A stretch of DNA of 64,000 nt from Mangifera indica (taxonomy: Eukaryota > Streptophyta > Magnoliopsida > Sapindales > Anacardiaceae). Position 1 is the first letter of the stretch. The number at the start of each line of letters is the position of its first letter. The notes beneath the pieces were generated by a model. It did no database searches, was not told the DNA's origin, and saw only the letters and a list, made by a program, of their open reading frames with translations. The position numbers and the translations under genes are program-made. The DNA lies in contig NC_058143.1 in the NCBI RefSeq assembly GCF_011075055.1, positions 15,329,057 through 15,393,056 of the forward strand, written 5' to 3'. This document shows positions 1 through 10,262 of the stretch, one piece after another.

Positions 1-121
1 TAAATTTCATATCAATAAAACACAAGAGAGATATTGAAATCTGTTTATACCTCCCACATCACTTACAATGACAATTGTGAATAACAAAAGAGTTGTTATT
101 TATATCATTTTAATTATTAAT

Positions 122-130
122 TTGTGTGTA

Positions 131-174
<44 letters not shown>
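122..174. repeat. Compound (TG)n(TA)n microsatellite
   Basis: A TG run passes directly into a TA run. It lies downstream of the minus-strand inhibitor-3 gene, in AT-rich flank. The rest of positions 1-466 shows no coding signal; the part next to 467 should include that gene's 3'UTR. Confidence 0.9.
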
Positions 175-180
<6 letters not shown>

Positions 181-466
181 CAATCTATCTATAATAAATG
201 TAAAATCTATCTATCTAGGATACAAAAATCTGCATCTATCTTCTTAGACGAAAGGAAACATCAATTTATGCTTGAATTTATTTAATATGAAAAACAATTC
301 ACATATTGTGAAAAAATTTCATACATACCCAGTTACAGCTCTTAATAGAATATCAATATGTCAATCTCCCTTCTCATTTTCCCATCAATAAAAATCTTCC
401 TCCAAACTTTACACAAGGACAACACCTGGAAGTGTCCGCTGATATGGATAGCATTGAATCAGCCAA

Positions 467-778
467 TTAACCAGTGGTTGAGCTCCCACCAGCATTGTTG
501 CAATTATGGTCATGATTATGATGATAATGGTGATTATGATCATGCTCCTCTTCATCACTAACATCTTCATCAAACGGCTTCTCTTTGTGGAAAATGCAGC
601 ACTTCTTGGAACTCTTCTTTTGCATGAATTCGTTGTCCACAGTTCCCTCTTTCCATGATACCTTCTTCTTCCTTCGTTTCAACCGCAGGACGAGAGTTTG
701 AGATTGACTGCTTCCTGCATTTTCTACAGTGACAATGTTTGTAACAGAGGAGGAAGGTCTCGCACTGGCTGCACTCAT
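467..778 (-). CDS. INH3: Protein phosphatase 1 regulatory inhibitor subunit 11-like (inhibitor-3)
   Basis: This single coding exon encodes 103 aa, typical of the small PPP1R11/YPI1/inhibitor-3 family. These proteins bind and inhibit protein phosphatase 1 in the nucleus and cytoplasm. Visible hallmarks are a basic patch at residues 34-39 running into KVSW (39-42), which is the PP1-docking RVxF-type motif. The conserved core follows ([30 protein letters not shown]), then an acidic stretch and a His/Asn-rich tail from about residue 79. The start is the ATG at 778, 19 bases inside the exon that begins after a good acceptor (TTGTAG, exon from 797). The 5'UTR is split by an intron at 798-2148. Promoter-type GGCCCA boxes lie further upstream. 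The family call rests on motif recognition and is strong; the symbol follows the Arabidopsis homologue name. Confidence 0.93.
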   Translation of the reverse strand: MSAASARPSSSVTNIVTVENAGSSQSQTLVLRLKRRKKKVSWKEGTVDNEFMQKKSSKKCCIFHKEKPFDEDVSDEEEHDHNHHYHHNHDHNCNNAGGSSTTG

Positions 779-797
779 TGCTCTTCAATTTATTATC

Positions 798-1810
798 CTA
801 CAACATTGAGATGAGGTTTAACAGATCATAGTTGATTTTTTCCCCTCACAAAATCAATAGAATAATGATATGGTTAACACAACAGAATATTCATATTTGT
901 ATTGCAGAATCCAAATATATGAAACCGGTGCAATCAGCTTGCTTAACATAGCACTTTTCCAATAGTTTTGCTCAATAATCAATAATTATACTTCAAAGGT
1001 GAAATTACTGCAATCAGTTCCCAACAATCTGCATGTCTGGTTTATGATAATTCTTATCAACAAAAGCAATTACATCATAGATTTGTAACAAATACAGTAC
1101 ACATTTATTACTGGCGAACAAATTGCAAAAAAGTAGAAAAGTTCAAAGTGACTTGACACGAAACCTCATTTTGGATTAAATTCCAATTTGTAAACCTAGA
1201 CCAATTATATATACAGAATGCAACACCCTTAAATAGGAATAAGACTAATAGTGAGCTTGAGTGCGCTTCCATTATTGTCAAAATCACTTCTATTTCTAAA
1301 TCTTGTAGTACTTATCAAATACAACACAGATGATCAGGGGGATTGAAAAAAATAAATAAATAAAAGCAAAACACTTAAGTACAGTTTACATAAACAGTTG
1401 ATAGATGTATTTATAGATCCTCTTTTAGTTTAGACGAGCAGTGGATCCCCTATTAGGTTAGAATAGAACAGAGCGGTTTTCTAAAGTAATAATGTTGTCT
1501 ACCAAAACACTCCCAAAGGAGTCATAACCACAACCATAAGTTCCTACTTGGATTAATGTCACTGGGGAAAGATTACAATGCAGCTACTTAAAACATTCTT
1601 ACTCTCTAAATTTTAAAATTTGATCATCGATTAACCTTCTTTCTAGCCAAACTCATTGGTGACTTAGCCTGTATATGCAATCAAAACTAATTTTCAATTA
1701 TGCCAAAAAGCTTGATAAATAGACAGAGTAAGACCACTGATTTTAATCCCATGAAACATCAATAATCATCCATCATCCACATTCCATATCACAAAACACA
1801 ACACCACCCA

Positions 1811-1841
<31 letters not shown>

Positions 1842-2148
1842 AAAAAAACCGATGAACAGCAAAGACTAGAATTTTCTCGAGAAAGAATTTTATTCCAATT
1901 ATGCTTCGCAAAAAAAATATATATTTAACATATCTTGCGAATCCATTACATTACGTTCCTTTTTTTTTTTTTTCCAAAACCGATTAATCCCAAGGATTTC
2001 ATTATTAAGATTACGCTGTGATTAACAATCGAAAGAAGATTAGACTGAGGAAATAAAAGTTAAAGGATAAACGATCAAATCAGAAAACAAAAACGAAGGA
2101 ACAAGAGATCAAAGGTCATAAAATTAGAAGAATTCAATTAAAATTTAC
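798..2148 (-). other. 5'UTR intron of the inhibitor-3 gene
   Basis: On the minus strand a donor (CTCTG/GTAAAT, exon end 2149) and an acceptor (TTGTAG/G, exon start 797) bracket a 1.35 kb segment with no coding signal. It ends 19 bases before the start codon. A leader intron in a constitutive plant gene is plausible but is inferred from splice consensus only. It contains the 29-base C run at 1811-1839. Confidence 0.6.
1811..1839. repeat. Homopolymer C29 tract
   Basis: Twenty-nine consecutive C residues are followed by one run of nine A, inside the leader intron of the inhibitor-3 gene. On the transcribed minus strand this is a G29 run. It stands out sharply in AT-rich DNA. Confidence 0.95.
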
Positions 2149-2238
2149 CAGAGAATTGGCGGCGAGGGGTCGGCCGTGGAGAGATGACGGCAGGAATTAG
2201 AAAGACAATTCCAGAGAGAGACCAAAAAGGGGTGAAGA

Positions 2239-2271
2239 TGGGCCTCTAATTTTGCTAGGCTGGGCTGGGCC
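2239..2271 (-). promoter_or_regulatory. Paired GGCCCA (site II/TCP-type) boxes upstream of the inhibitor-3 gene
   Basis: TGGGCC occurs at 2239-2244 and again at 2266-2271, which reads GGCCCA on the transcribed strand. They lie about 90-120 bases upstream of the leader-intron donor. Such boxes are commonly bound by TCP factors in promoters of growth-related housekeeping genes. The promoter role is inferred from position. Confidence 0.5.
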
Positions 2272-2321
2272 ACATTTTTGTATCCTAAATTACTAATTAA
2301 ACGTCAAAGATTTTAAAGCTC

Positions 2322-3056
2322 TAATATAAAATAAATAAAACAGCAGTGGACTAAGAAACGTTAAGACAGTCCATCTACTTTAAAAAAACTTTAATTTTGC
2401 TTTTCAATAAAACTATGGGGCCGCTCTCTCGTAAAGAAGTCCTTGGCCCAGATCGCATCGAGGTTTGTTAAGGCACCGCAAGGGCTGCACCCAAACCTTG
2501 TTGCACTACAAGATGTTGTCTGCGAGTTAGAAAATCGTAGAAAATAGAAGAGTTAGAATTTTCGGTCATGGTTTGTTTTGTGCACTTGTCTGGGCGGTTG
2601 GCCCAAATTTGAGTTCTCAGTGACAAACCCAGCTCTCTGTTAGTGGGTGAACAATCCAATCCAACATTTGATGAATTCTATTTCACAATATCTGAAACAA
2701 AATAAATGAATAAATAAAACAACAGTATACTAAGATACGTTCAGGGAGTCCATCCACTTAAAAAACTCTAATTTTGCTTTTCAATAAAATTATGGGCCTG
2801 CTCTCTTGTGAAGAAGTCCTTGGCTCAATTCGCATTGGGGTTCGTTAAGGCACCGTGAGGGTTGCACCTGGACCCTATTGCACTACAAGACGCTGTCTAC
2901 GAGTTAGAAAATTGTAGAAAATAGATTCAGTCGTGGTTTGTTTTGTGCACTTGCCAGTGCGATTGACCCAAATTTGAGTTCTTAGTGACAAACTCAGCTC
3001 CCTATTAGTGGGTAAACAATCCAATCCAACACTTGTGAATTCTGTTTCATAATATA
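2322..3056. repeat. Two-copy direct repeat (~365 bp units) with a 25S-rRNA-like end
   Basis: Two diverged units, about 2322-2690 and 2697-3056, line up along their length. Shared landmarks include TTTTGCTTTTCAATAAAA, GAAGAAGTCCTTGGC / AAAGAAGTCCTTGGC, GTTAAGGCACCG and TTGCACTACAAGA. The last ~65 bases of each (such as GTGGGTGAACAATCCAA and TGAATTCT) resemble the reverse complement of the 25S rRNA segment after the sarcin-ricin loop, as I recall it. The remainder does not match the 25S sequence I know. A 63 aa minus-strand reading frame inside unit 1 looks incidental. Confidence 0.75.
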
Positions 3057-3294
3057 TGATTGGGTATTATTTTATCTCTAAGTTAAAACTACATAATCAT
3101 ATAATGACATGTTACACATCATTTATATACATAACATTACTATTTTACTTTTACTATTTTATTATTTTTGTTATTTGTACGAACATTCTTTGTAACACTC
3201 TAACAACACCTTTCGCATTAACATTTTTGGATAGTATAAATTATATGTATTAACACGAGTTATTTCAGAATATGATATCATTTGATAAATTTGG

Positions 3295-3450
3295 CTTTTA
3301 ATTTTATAATAAAACAACGTGTACACATATTTGGTACATAATTTAGATACACAATTACATAAAATAATATCCAATTACATATAACACATCATCTATGTAT
3401 TCAAATTATGTATTAAAAGTGTATAATCATAACATTACTCTTAATTTTAT
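3295..3450. mobile_element. Short foldback MITE, TACATAAT/ATGTGTTAT family
   Basis: An AT-rich inverted-repeat segment carries TACACATATTTGGTACATAA, a central AATTACATA...CATCTATGTATT region and a mirrored end. It belongs to the ~130-180 bp family scattered through this window (see 12598, 18300, 22095, 35815, 57075). No target duplication was resolved. Confidence 0.5.
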
Positions 3451-3633
3451 TAGACTAATAATAGTGATGTGCCACTATATAATTACTTGTTCCTTTATCC
3501 ATAATCTATATATCATTATTGATAGCCGTTATAAGCTCACATAGTTTCATTGGAAATAATACTTCTACTCACATATTATTACTTTCTCTGTTTCATTTTG
3601 ATTGGAATGTCACATGGTTGAAAAAGTGTTGGG

Positions 3634-3992
3634 TTGAACATGTTTTCTTGCAATTCTCCAACTGCAAAAGCAAAAATTTCAGAAGCCAGCCAAACAATAG
3701 TGGAATCTGATCCTTTGTTCCTACAAACTCAAGCAGGTATCTTTCCAGCTATAATTTGTAAAAACTCTCACATTCTAATCACAAGAATAGGGAAAGAACC
3801 TGAAGGGCAACCTTTAAATTAATGATGGAAAAACCCCAGTATCTGGAACAAGTTCTTTTACATAATTCAATATTTGCTATATGTTTCAAAGACTTTGAAA
3901 TTGAGAAAGGACAAACCAAAGATAATCTTAAACAAGCCATTCATGGACAGAAAGTAAAACCGGATGTTAAAAAATTGCTTCTAATTGAGTAA
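3634..3992 (+). other. Unidentified coding-like fragments
   Basis: A 62-codon frame at 3634-3822 (SEASQTIVESDPLFLQTQ) is followed by a second stretch that ends FKDFEIEKGQTKDN...PDVKKLLLIE and a stop near 3992. The composition looks like real protein and not like translated AT-rich noise. The pieces are in separate frames with no clear start or splice logic, and I do not recognise them. They could be pseudogene debris or terminal exons of an unrecognised gene. Confidence 0.25.
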
Positions 3993-4206
3993 TGCACCCC
4001 ACATTGAGTTAGTTCAAACTATCAAAATTTCTCAAATAAAACATGCATACCCAAGCATGGCAGAGCAGGTGGATATGGGTTTAGACATTGCATACACCCT
4101 CAGGTAAATGTAGTTTCCACTTTGAAGCAGGCAGATACAAACTGTACCCTTCTGTTGGTTGTTCATTTATAAAATTGGATGAATAAAACTATGCATACAA
4201 ACCAAA

Positions 4207-4417
4207 TTATACAAACTTATTTGTAAAACTTATTATTGAGTGATATTATTGTTTACTTTTCATCTCACTTCAGCTAATCATATACTATCATCTCAGTTTG
4301 TATAAATAAGTTTATACAAACTTATTTGTACAACTTATGATTAGGTGATGTGATTATTCATTTTTCATTTCACTTCAAATTCACCTAATCATACGTCACC
4401 ACTTCAATTTGTACATG
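4207..4417. repeat. Tandem pair of ~105 bp foldback MITE-like units
   Basis: Units at 4207-4311 and 4312-4417 both begin TTATACAAACTTATTTGTA. Both end in an inverted form (AGTTTGTATAAA or CAATTTGTAC) and share CATTTCACTTCA/CATCTCACTTCA and CTAATCATA. Each unit can fold on itself. I interpret this as a small MITE inserted twice or duplicated in tandem. Confidence 0.7.
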
Positions 4418-4644
4418 TAGTATGACTCAATTTGGATATCAGAAGCAACCAATGCTTGGAAGACCTATGATAAAAACGTCAAAATCTCATTGGATTCCTA
4501 ATGGCTTTGCATTAAGTGAACACAGAAAAAGCAATGGTAGAAGATGTCTGTGTTAATCTGTGCAATACTAAACTCAAGATAAATCCAGTGATAGAGGAAA
4601 TGAATTACAGTATTCTGAAAAAGGGCTAGGCAACGGGAAATACC

Positions 4645-4795
4645 TGTTGTAAGTGTAAGTATATGGTGTCGTTGCTAGCAAATTGCAGATTTGAAGAAAC
4701 CAGAGGCACTGTGCCCTCACTAACATATTCCGCATACTCCAAAACTGAAAATTCTTCAGTAACCCCGGCATTTGCACTGGAATAACTCTATTGAT
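4645..4795 (-). pseudogene. Unidentified exon-like fragment
   Basis: Read on the minus strand, one frame gives a protein-like stretch (GVTEEFSVLEYAEYVSEG, then TVPLVSSNLQFASNDTIYLH) that ends at a plausible donor (CAACAG/GTATTT). It is bounded upstream by a stop or a weak acceptor. A second stretch about 500 bases further along the same strand (NEQPTEGYSLYLPASKWK, near 4100-4180) is also protein-like. No start codon or continuous gene could be assembled, and I do not recognise the family. It may be a decayed gene. Confidence 0.3.
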
Positions 4796-5441
4796 AATAA
4801 GATTTGAGCAACATAAAGATCCATCACCTTCCAAGGCTCCTGCATTCATCCATTCCAGTTTTTCCTCCACAACAATCAATTTGGCTTTATTCATACATTA
4901 CTTAGATAAGGAAAATACTTCTTCATCATCAGTAAGAGAAAGAAAACAAATTCTAACTAAATAACACCAGTACTTTTATCATCAAGGGAAAAATCCATGT
5001 TAAATGGAATATAAATTCATAAACACAAAATAGGAGACCAAAATCAACCAGGCATACTGCTAGTTTAGGAAAGTAGAACAATATATCTGGAAATTTGAAG
5101 GACACAGCAAATAAACCAATGCTCAATATTTGTACAAACAAAACTAAAGAGTAGATAAAATAAACTGTATGAAACAGGTATATGAAATCGTTTCATGGAG
5201 AACACAGAGAAGGAAATTAACAACAGTACATTTAGAATATACATCTATCTCACTAAAACAATAAAATCGCCTTAAACCCATTCGATTGCTCCAGACTCCG
5301 GTTACTCAAGAGTAAAAAGCATGACAAAAAATACAAATGTACCCCATTTTAATCAATTTAAATGTAAATCAATAACACATATGTAGAATACCACTCGCTA
5401 AAAGTTTCGGTTAGCTTTCAAAGAAAAATTCCTATATGCCT

Positions 5442-6341
5442 CTATTCATTCTTCCAAGCATACAAAACCAGCGAAAAACCAAGACCTTGTGACTTTGAAT
5501 CGAGGAACCTCTGTGAGAAAGACCAAGGCAATGTGTTTGGCTCGGAAAGAGGTCCACTAGCCCACAACTTCTCGGCTGAAAGGCATGTCTTGAACATGAA
5601 AACAGCATTTCCAAGTGATGCACCAAAGAGCCAACTGTACACATCCCAGAACACTTCCACTGCCAACCCATCAACCAAAATAGTATAATTTCCTCTGAAC
5701 TTCCACCGCAGCCTCTTCACCTGCATGACCGTCTTTCCATCTACACGAACCATAAGGCAAGGATCATTAATGCCACTTGTATCGCATTCAATCACAAGAT
5801 CATGAATTTGCCCATTATCACAAAATTGTGCCTTGGTACTAAACAATTTCTTGCCGAAAACATGCTCCCTTTTAGCAACTAAAACAGCATTAGAAGGAGC
5901 AGGGATGGCACCGGTCTTCTTGAAAGCTTCTTTTCTCATATCCCCAAGAAGCAAAACCATTTTCCTATCAACAACAACACCAACATAAAATCCCTCCAAC
6001 GGTTCAGGCCCGGATCCGAATTTCGCTGAAGAGAGGTCCCAATATATGTCAATTACACAAGTATAAGCTTCTAAGCTCTTAGACCCTTTTCTTTTAGAGA
6101 ACAACCAAGGCTTAATATCAACCTTACAAAGACATTGGTTTGCGGCATCATCAATTCCCACACTTAGACCTTGACCCATCAAATTCTTACTCCATGTTAT
6201 AGTAATCAAGCAAGGCCGACCTCGAAAACGAGATTGATAGACAAGAGTAACCAAATTCTGTGCATTCTTAGCACTATTCGATGATGAAGAATCAGCTACT
6301 TGTACCCCATTTTCCCCAAAACAAGATGGAAAATCTCTCAT
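5442..6341 (-). CDS. DUF868 family protein
   Basis: An intronless 299 aa reading frame of the plant-specific DUF868 family, whose molecular function is unknown. Family landmarks in order are TWSKNLMGQG near residue 50, YWDLSSAKFG near 100, FYVGVVVDRKMVLLLGD at about 118-134, and VAKREHVFGKK near 155. They are followed by a C-terminal block with LMVRVDGKTVMQVKRLRWKF and VDGLAVEVFWDVYSWLFG. I see no signal peptide or membrane segment. The ATG at 6341 gives the usual family length. A leader intron (6374-6486) ends 32 bases upstream. A second DUF868 gene of equal length and the same orientation lies at 30591-31490. The two are clearly diverged, so they are not a recent tandem duplicate. Confidence 0.93.
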   Translation of the reverse strand: MRDFPSCFGENGVQVADSSSSNSAKNAQNLVTLVYQSRFRGRPCLITITWSKNLMGQGLSVGIDDAANQCLCKVDIKPWLFSKRKGSKSLEAYTCVIDIYWDLSSAKFGSGPEPLEGFYVGVVVDRKMVLLLGDMRKEAFKKTGAIPAPSNAVLVAKREHVFGKKLFSTKAQFCDNGQIHDLVIECDTSGINDPCLMVRVDGKTVMQVKRLRWKFRGNYTILVDGLAVEVFWDVYSWLFGASLGNAVFMFKTCLSAEKLWASGPLSEPNTLPWSFSQRFLDSKSQGLGFSLVLYAWKNE

Positions 6342-6373
6342 TTTTTTATAAAAGCAACTTCAAATTCACTTGT

Positions 6374-6486
6374 CTGTAGCCTAAATCACCAGAATTAAAA
6401 CCAACTCAGAACTGGAAAAATAGACACAAAATAAATAAATATATAAATAATCAGTATAAAGTTAAAAAAGGAAAAAGAGCTCTTAC
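6374..6486 (-). other. 5'UTR intron of the first DUF868 gene
   Basis: The minus strand has a donor AGAG/GTAAGA (exon end 6487) and an acceptor GGCTACAG/ACAAG (exon start 6373). They define a 113 bp AT-rich intron just before the start codon. This is inferred from splice consensus. The leader probably extends upstream to roughly 6960. Confidence 0.5.
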
Positions 6487-6999
6487 CTCTACTAATCCTC
6501 AAAACCAAGAAAATCCCATTTCAGAAATGCTTCGAAATCTGGTTAACAAGACTTAGATTTGATCTGGGCATAAAATTTCCGTGGTACATTTCTACAAGAA
6601 AAAAGAACCCATAAAGAGGAAAAAACATGAGAGACACAAAATAGAACCAAACTGAAGACGAAACTGCGGAGTATATGACCCTGTAGTATAATGAAGTAAT
6701 AAAAACTCATAAGAGAAGCAGACAAAAAAATAGACTACCTGTTTCACTGTCAACGCAAAAAATTAAAAAAAAAAACAAAACTATTCTAAAAATTAAAAAA
6801 GGTTAAGAATGGATAAACAGAGCAACTGGGTATTGCTGTAAAGGCTGGTTAATGAAGATTACTCCACAATGAGAAAAGAAAAGAAAAGCATGTTTCATTG
6901 TCTCTCTCTGCTTTAGCTGACATACCCACATGAAAACTGAAACTGAAGAAGCTGAAACTGGAGTGGAAGAAGTCGAAAGCGGTATAGAAACGGAGGATC

Positions 7000-8074
7000 A
7001 TAAATAAAGAGAATGTTGAAAATAAAAAATTCGTGAAGAAATAAAGGTTGATTTTTGCATGTATTTAAAGGAACAGATCCTTACACGTATGGAGCGAGAG
7101 TAAATGAAGAAAAAATAAATAAATACAGTGTTTTTTTTCCTCTTGTTGAGGCTTGCACGACGTCGCTTTACTTTAGTCAAATTTCTGGATATTTATAGAA
7201 TTGTTAAGTGGTATAAAAATAATTAATTTTAAATATTTTAAAATTAGGGTCAATATCAGAATGTTTTTAGAAAGACTTTTAATAATATTTTACAAGTAAT
7301 TAAAGATACACGAGACGAGATGCCTGCCAGCCAGCCAGCCAGCCAGCCTAACCATATCTAATTCTTTTTCTTGCGCCGTGTAAAACACGCTTCCACTGAA
7401 TTAATTATGTTTTATTTTTAATTCAATCTAAAATGTATATATTAATTAAAAATCTTATTTTACAAAAAAGGACTTAAAGCTTTTTTCCCTGGCGTGATTA
7501 CACGCGTTATGATGGCGAATGAAGTAGAAAATTGATTGCAACTTTGTAGAGAATAAGAAGTGGTGTTCACGTGGTGTTGTCTCTGGTTGGTTGTTCTCGG
7601 TTAATTGGACTCAGTCTCTCTTCCTGGGCTTGTAAAGCCCATTTAACATATCGATTTAATTAATTAAAAAAATCAAATAAAATCGAATTGAATAATAAAA
7701 ATTAGATGAGATACCTATTTCTAAATATTCCTATCGTTCGATGTTAACTCCCCAGTCACATCAGTGGATTCAAGATAATCTTTTTTTTTTTTTTAATTAT
7801 AAAGTATAAACTGACTTGCAAGATGTTTGGTTGCTCTGAAAAGGTCAGAAAATAGAAAAAAGCTTTACAAAAAAACTTTAATATACAAATTATTGGATTT
7901 AATCCACTCATAGATTAAATAGATCCGTTTGCAATTAACTATTATGAGCAATCAGCGGATGATGATTGAAAACAGTTGAAGTATAGTCGAACATTTATAT
8001 ATAATGTCTCAAAAACTATCATTTTCTAACCATGACATCAAAATATGCATAGATTCATTTTCTTCTCCTCCTAA
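7000..8074. other. Intergenic stretch without gene signal
   Basis: This is AT-rich DNA upstream of the first DUF868 gene and should contain its promoter. The only distinct structure is a short (AGCC)n tract at about 7324-7348. I see no coding or RNA gene. Confidence 0.6.
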
Positions 8075-8553
8075 GGGGGTGTTTAGTTCCAATTTTTTAA
8101 GATTACCTTGATAATCTATCTTTTATTCCATTGTTTAGTTTGTCAGTAATAAAATATTACAGTAATATTCTATTACCAATACTGACGTGATATGTAATAT
8201 ATGTATTAATCTGATTATCACATTCACCTTAAGTATTTAAAAATTACCAAGGTAATTTTGATTTTATTATAATTATATTATTATTTATTAATTTTTTAAG
8301 ATAAAAATAAATTTATTTTTAATTAATATGACAAATAATATAAAAATATTTTAAAAAAATTATATTCAAAGACATTTAAGTAAAATAATTTACTAATAAT
8401 CTTTTATTACCTTTAATCAAACACAATAATTATTTATATTTACCAAATTTTATCAAACATAATAATCATTTATACCCAGTAATCTTCTAAGTAATATATC
8501 TTCAAGTTAATCTTTCTATTTTGGTAATAAAATATTACCCAAACCAAACGCCC
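8075..8553. mobile_element. ~480 bp MITE with GTTTGGTT-type inverted ends
   Basis: The left end (GGGGGTGTTTAGTTCC) mirrors the right end (CCAAACGCCC), flanked by TAA on the left and TTA on the right. Subterminal sequence (AAGATTACC, TAATATTTTATTACC) is also mirrored. Related copies lie at 35317-35806 and 36530-36988. The size and TWA flanks suggest a PIF/Harbinger-type MITE, but the superfamily is an inference. Confidence 0.75.
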
Positions 8554-8556
8554 TTA

Positions 8557-10262
8557 GGGGTTTGGTTTGCCGGAATAAAACATTACTTCAGGAATCTATA
8601 TTTAATTCCTTCAGATTACTTTGTTTGGTTACGAAGGTAATAAAAGATTCCAGTAATGTTTTATTACTAAGCTGACATGACAAGTAATATAAGCGGTAAT
8701 TTAATTACCATCTCAACCTTAGGTATTTTAAGATTACCAAGGTAATCTATTTTTCTTACTATTTTACTCTCACTTATAATAATTTTAGGACATAAATGCC
8801 CTTCTTATCAATTAAAATAACATATATGTCAAGTACCAAGTTTGACCTAAAACTTTTTTATTTGGGACAAAATTACCCTTCAATTTACACTAAACTACCT
8901 TTATATAATGCCTCACAAACCCTAATGCAAGTCCATTTCATCGTGTTTGACAGCTTGTGTGTACGCCTTCTCTATAACTAGGGTTTCTACTCAACAAATC
9001 ATCTCCCTTCAAGTTGCAGCAACAATTTTGGTAATTCCTCTCTCTTATCATCTTCTTTATGTATTATAAATTTGTTTTTAAACTCTTTTTTTTTGCTTTC
9101 GAATTTAAACTTTTGTGCTTTCGTATAAAAACCCTTAATCTCCTGCTTTAAGAAGCTTTTCTGAACTCCTTTAAGCTGCCACTTGCTGAGGATAAAAAAA
9201 CCTTTAGAATTTGTTCTAATATTTTCTCACCCATTGAGAAAATGTTCCACACAGAAGTTCCAATCAGGTTGAGTCCAGAAACCTTGAAAACATCATCCTA
9301 AGACCCTGAAAATATATTGTCAAAATTAAGAATATACATATGTAAAGATTTGCTGCTAGATTTCAACAAATTTGTCCCAACAGAATGCCCCTGCCCAGAA
9401 ACTACTATGCTCTGGAGCTTGGGATTTCCAATTGCTTCTCTGCCTCCTGCATTCCGGTGCCATATAAAGTTGTGTTCAACCTATTGTGCAGCTGTCACAA
9501 CTGGCTACATAAAAGTTTCAAAATTGGTGCTTTCTGATTTTTCGTCCTGGTGGAAATGGTTCCAACCTTGTTGCCTTGTTGTCCTTGCCCCTTTCAGCTG
9601 CAAAATGTCCAGCCTTTTGGAGTGACTTGTAAACTAATTGTAGTACTTTCTTTTATTGTGTTGATGTTAGTTAGTAATATTTGTTATGGAGTGACTTGTA
9701 AACTAATTTATATGTTCTTGGTTTTGGATCATTGTAAACTTTGTGTTTAACATAATTTCAATTTGTGATTAGTGGTTTTATTGGTAAGTAAGACATATAT
9801 ATATATAAACTGTCTAATTCTTTCAGCTTTCATTTTGTTAGTAAACACAGTATTAATTTATTGAATTAAATCTCATAGCTTTCAGATAGATTAAATATTA
9901 GTTATTTATTTATTTTGTATAATATTTAAAGACCTGTGAGATTTAATTCAATAAAAAAAATTATATGTATTAATATGAGAAATATTTGAGTATATGCACA
10001 AGAAAAAAAAATTTCAAACATTACAAATGTTAATCTAACCAAACACAATATTAATTTATACCCAGTAATCTTTTCAAGGGTATTTAGGTCAATTATATAT
10101 TTGGTATTCATTTATTACTACTAACCAAACATAGTAATAATTTATAAATGATATTATAACCAAACATAGTCATAATTTATACTCAGTAATCTTTCAAGTA
10201 ATCTATCTTAATGGTAATATTTCATTTTTAGTAATAAAACATTCCCTGAACCAAACGTCTCC
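8557..10262. mobile_element. 1.7 kb composite element with MITE ends and gene-like cargo
   Basis: The left end (GGGGTTTGGTTTGCCGGAAT, then AAAACATTACT) mirrors the right end (GTAATAAAACATTCCCTGAA, then CCAAACGT). Flanks are TTA on the left and TAA on the right. It sits back-to-back with the MITE at 8075-8553. The interior at about 8930-9780 differs in composition and looks like a transcribed gene: AACTAGGGTTTCTACTC leader-like sequence, TC-rich stretches, and a 102-codon frame at 9317-9625. I read this as captured host sequence in a non-autonomous element. The identity of the cargo is unknown. Confidence 0.5.

Noticed and set aside
4574..4894. 106-codon minus-strand frame as a gene
   Set aside because: The translated sequence loses protein-like character halfway, while a different frame becomes protein-like. 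There is no convincing start or splice context, so it is listed only as a possible pseudogene fragment.
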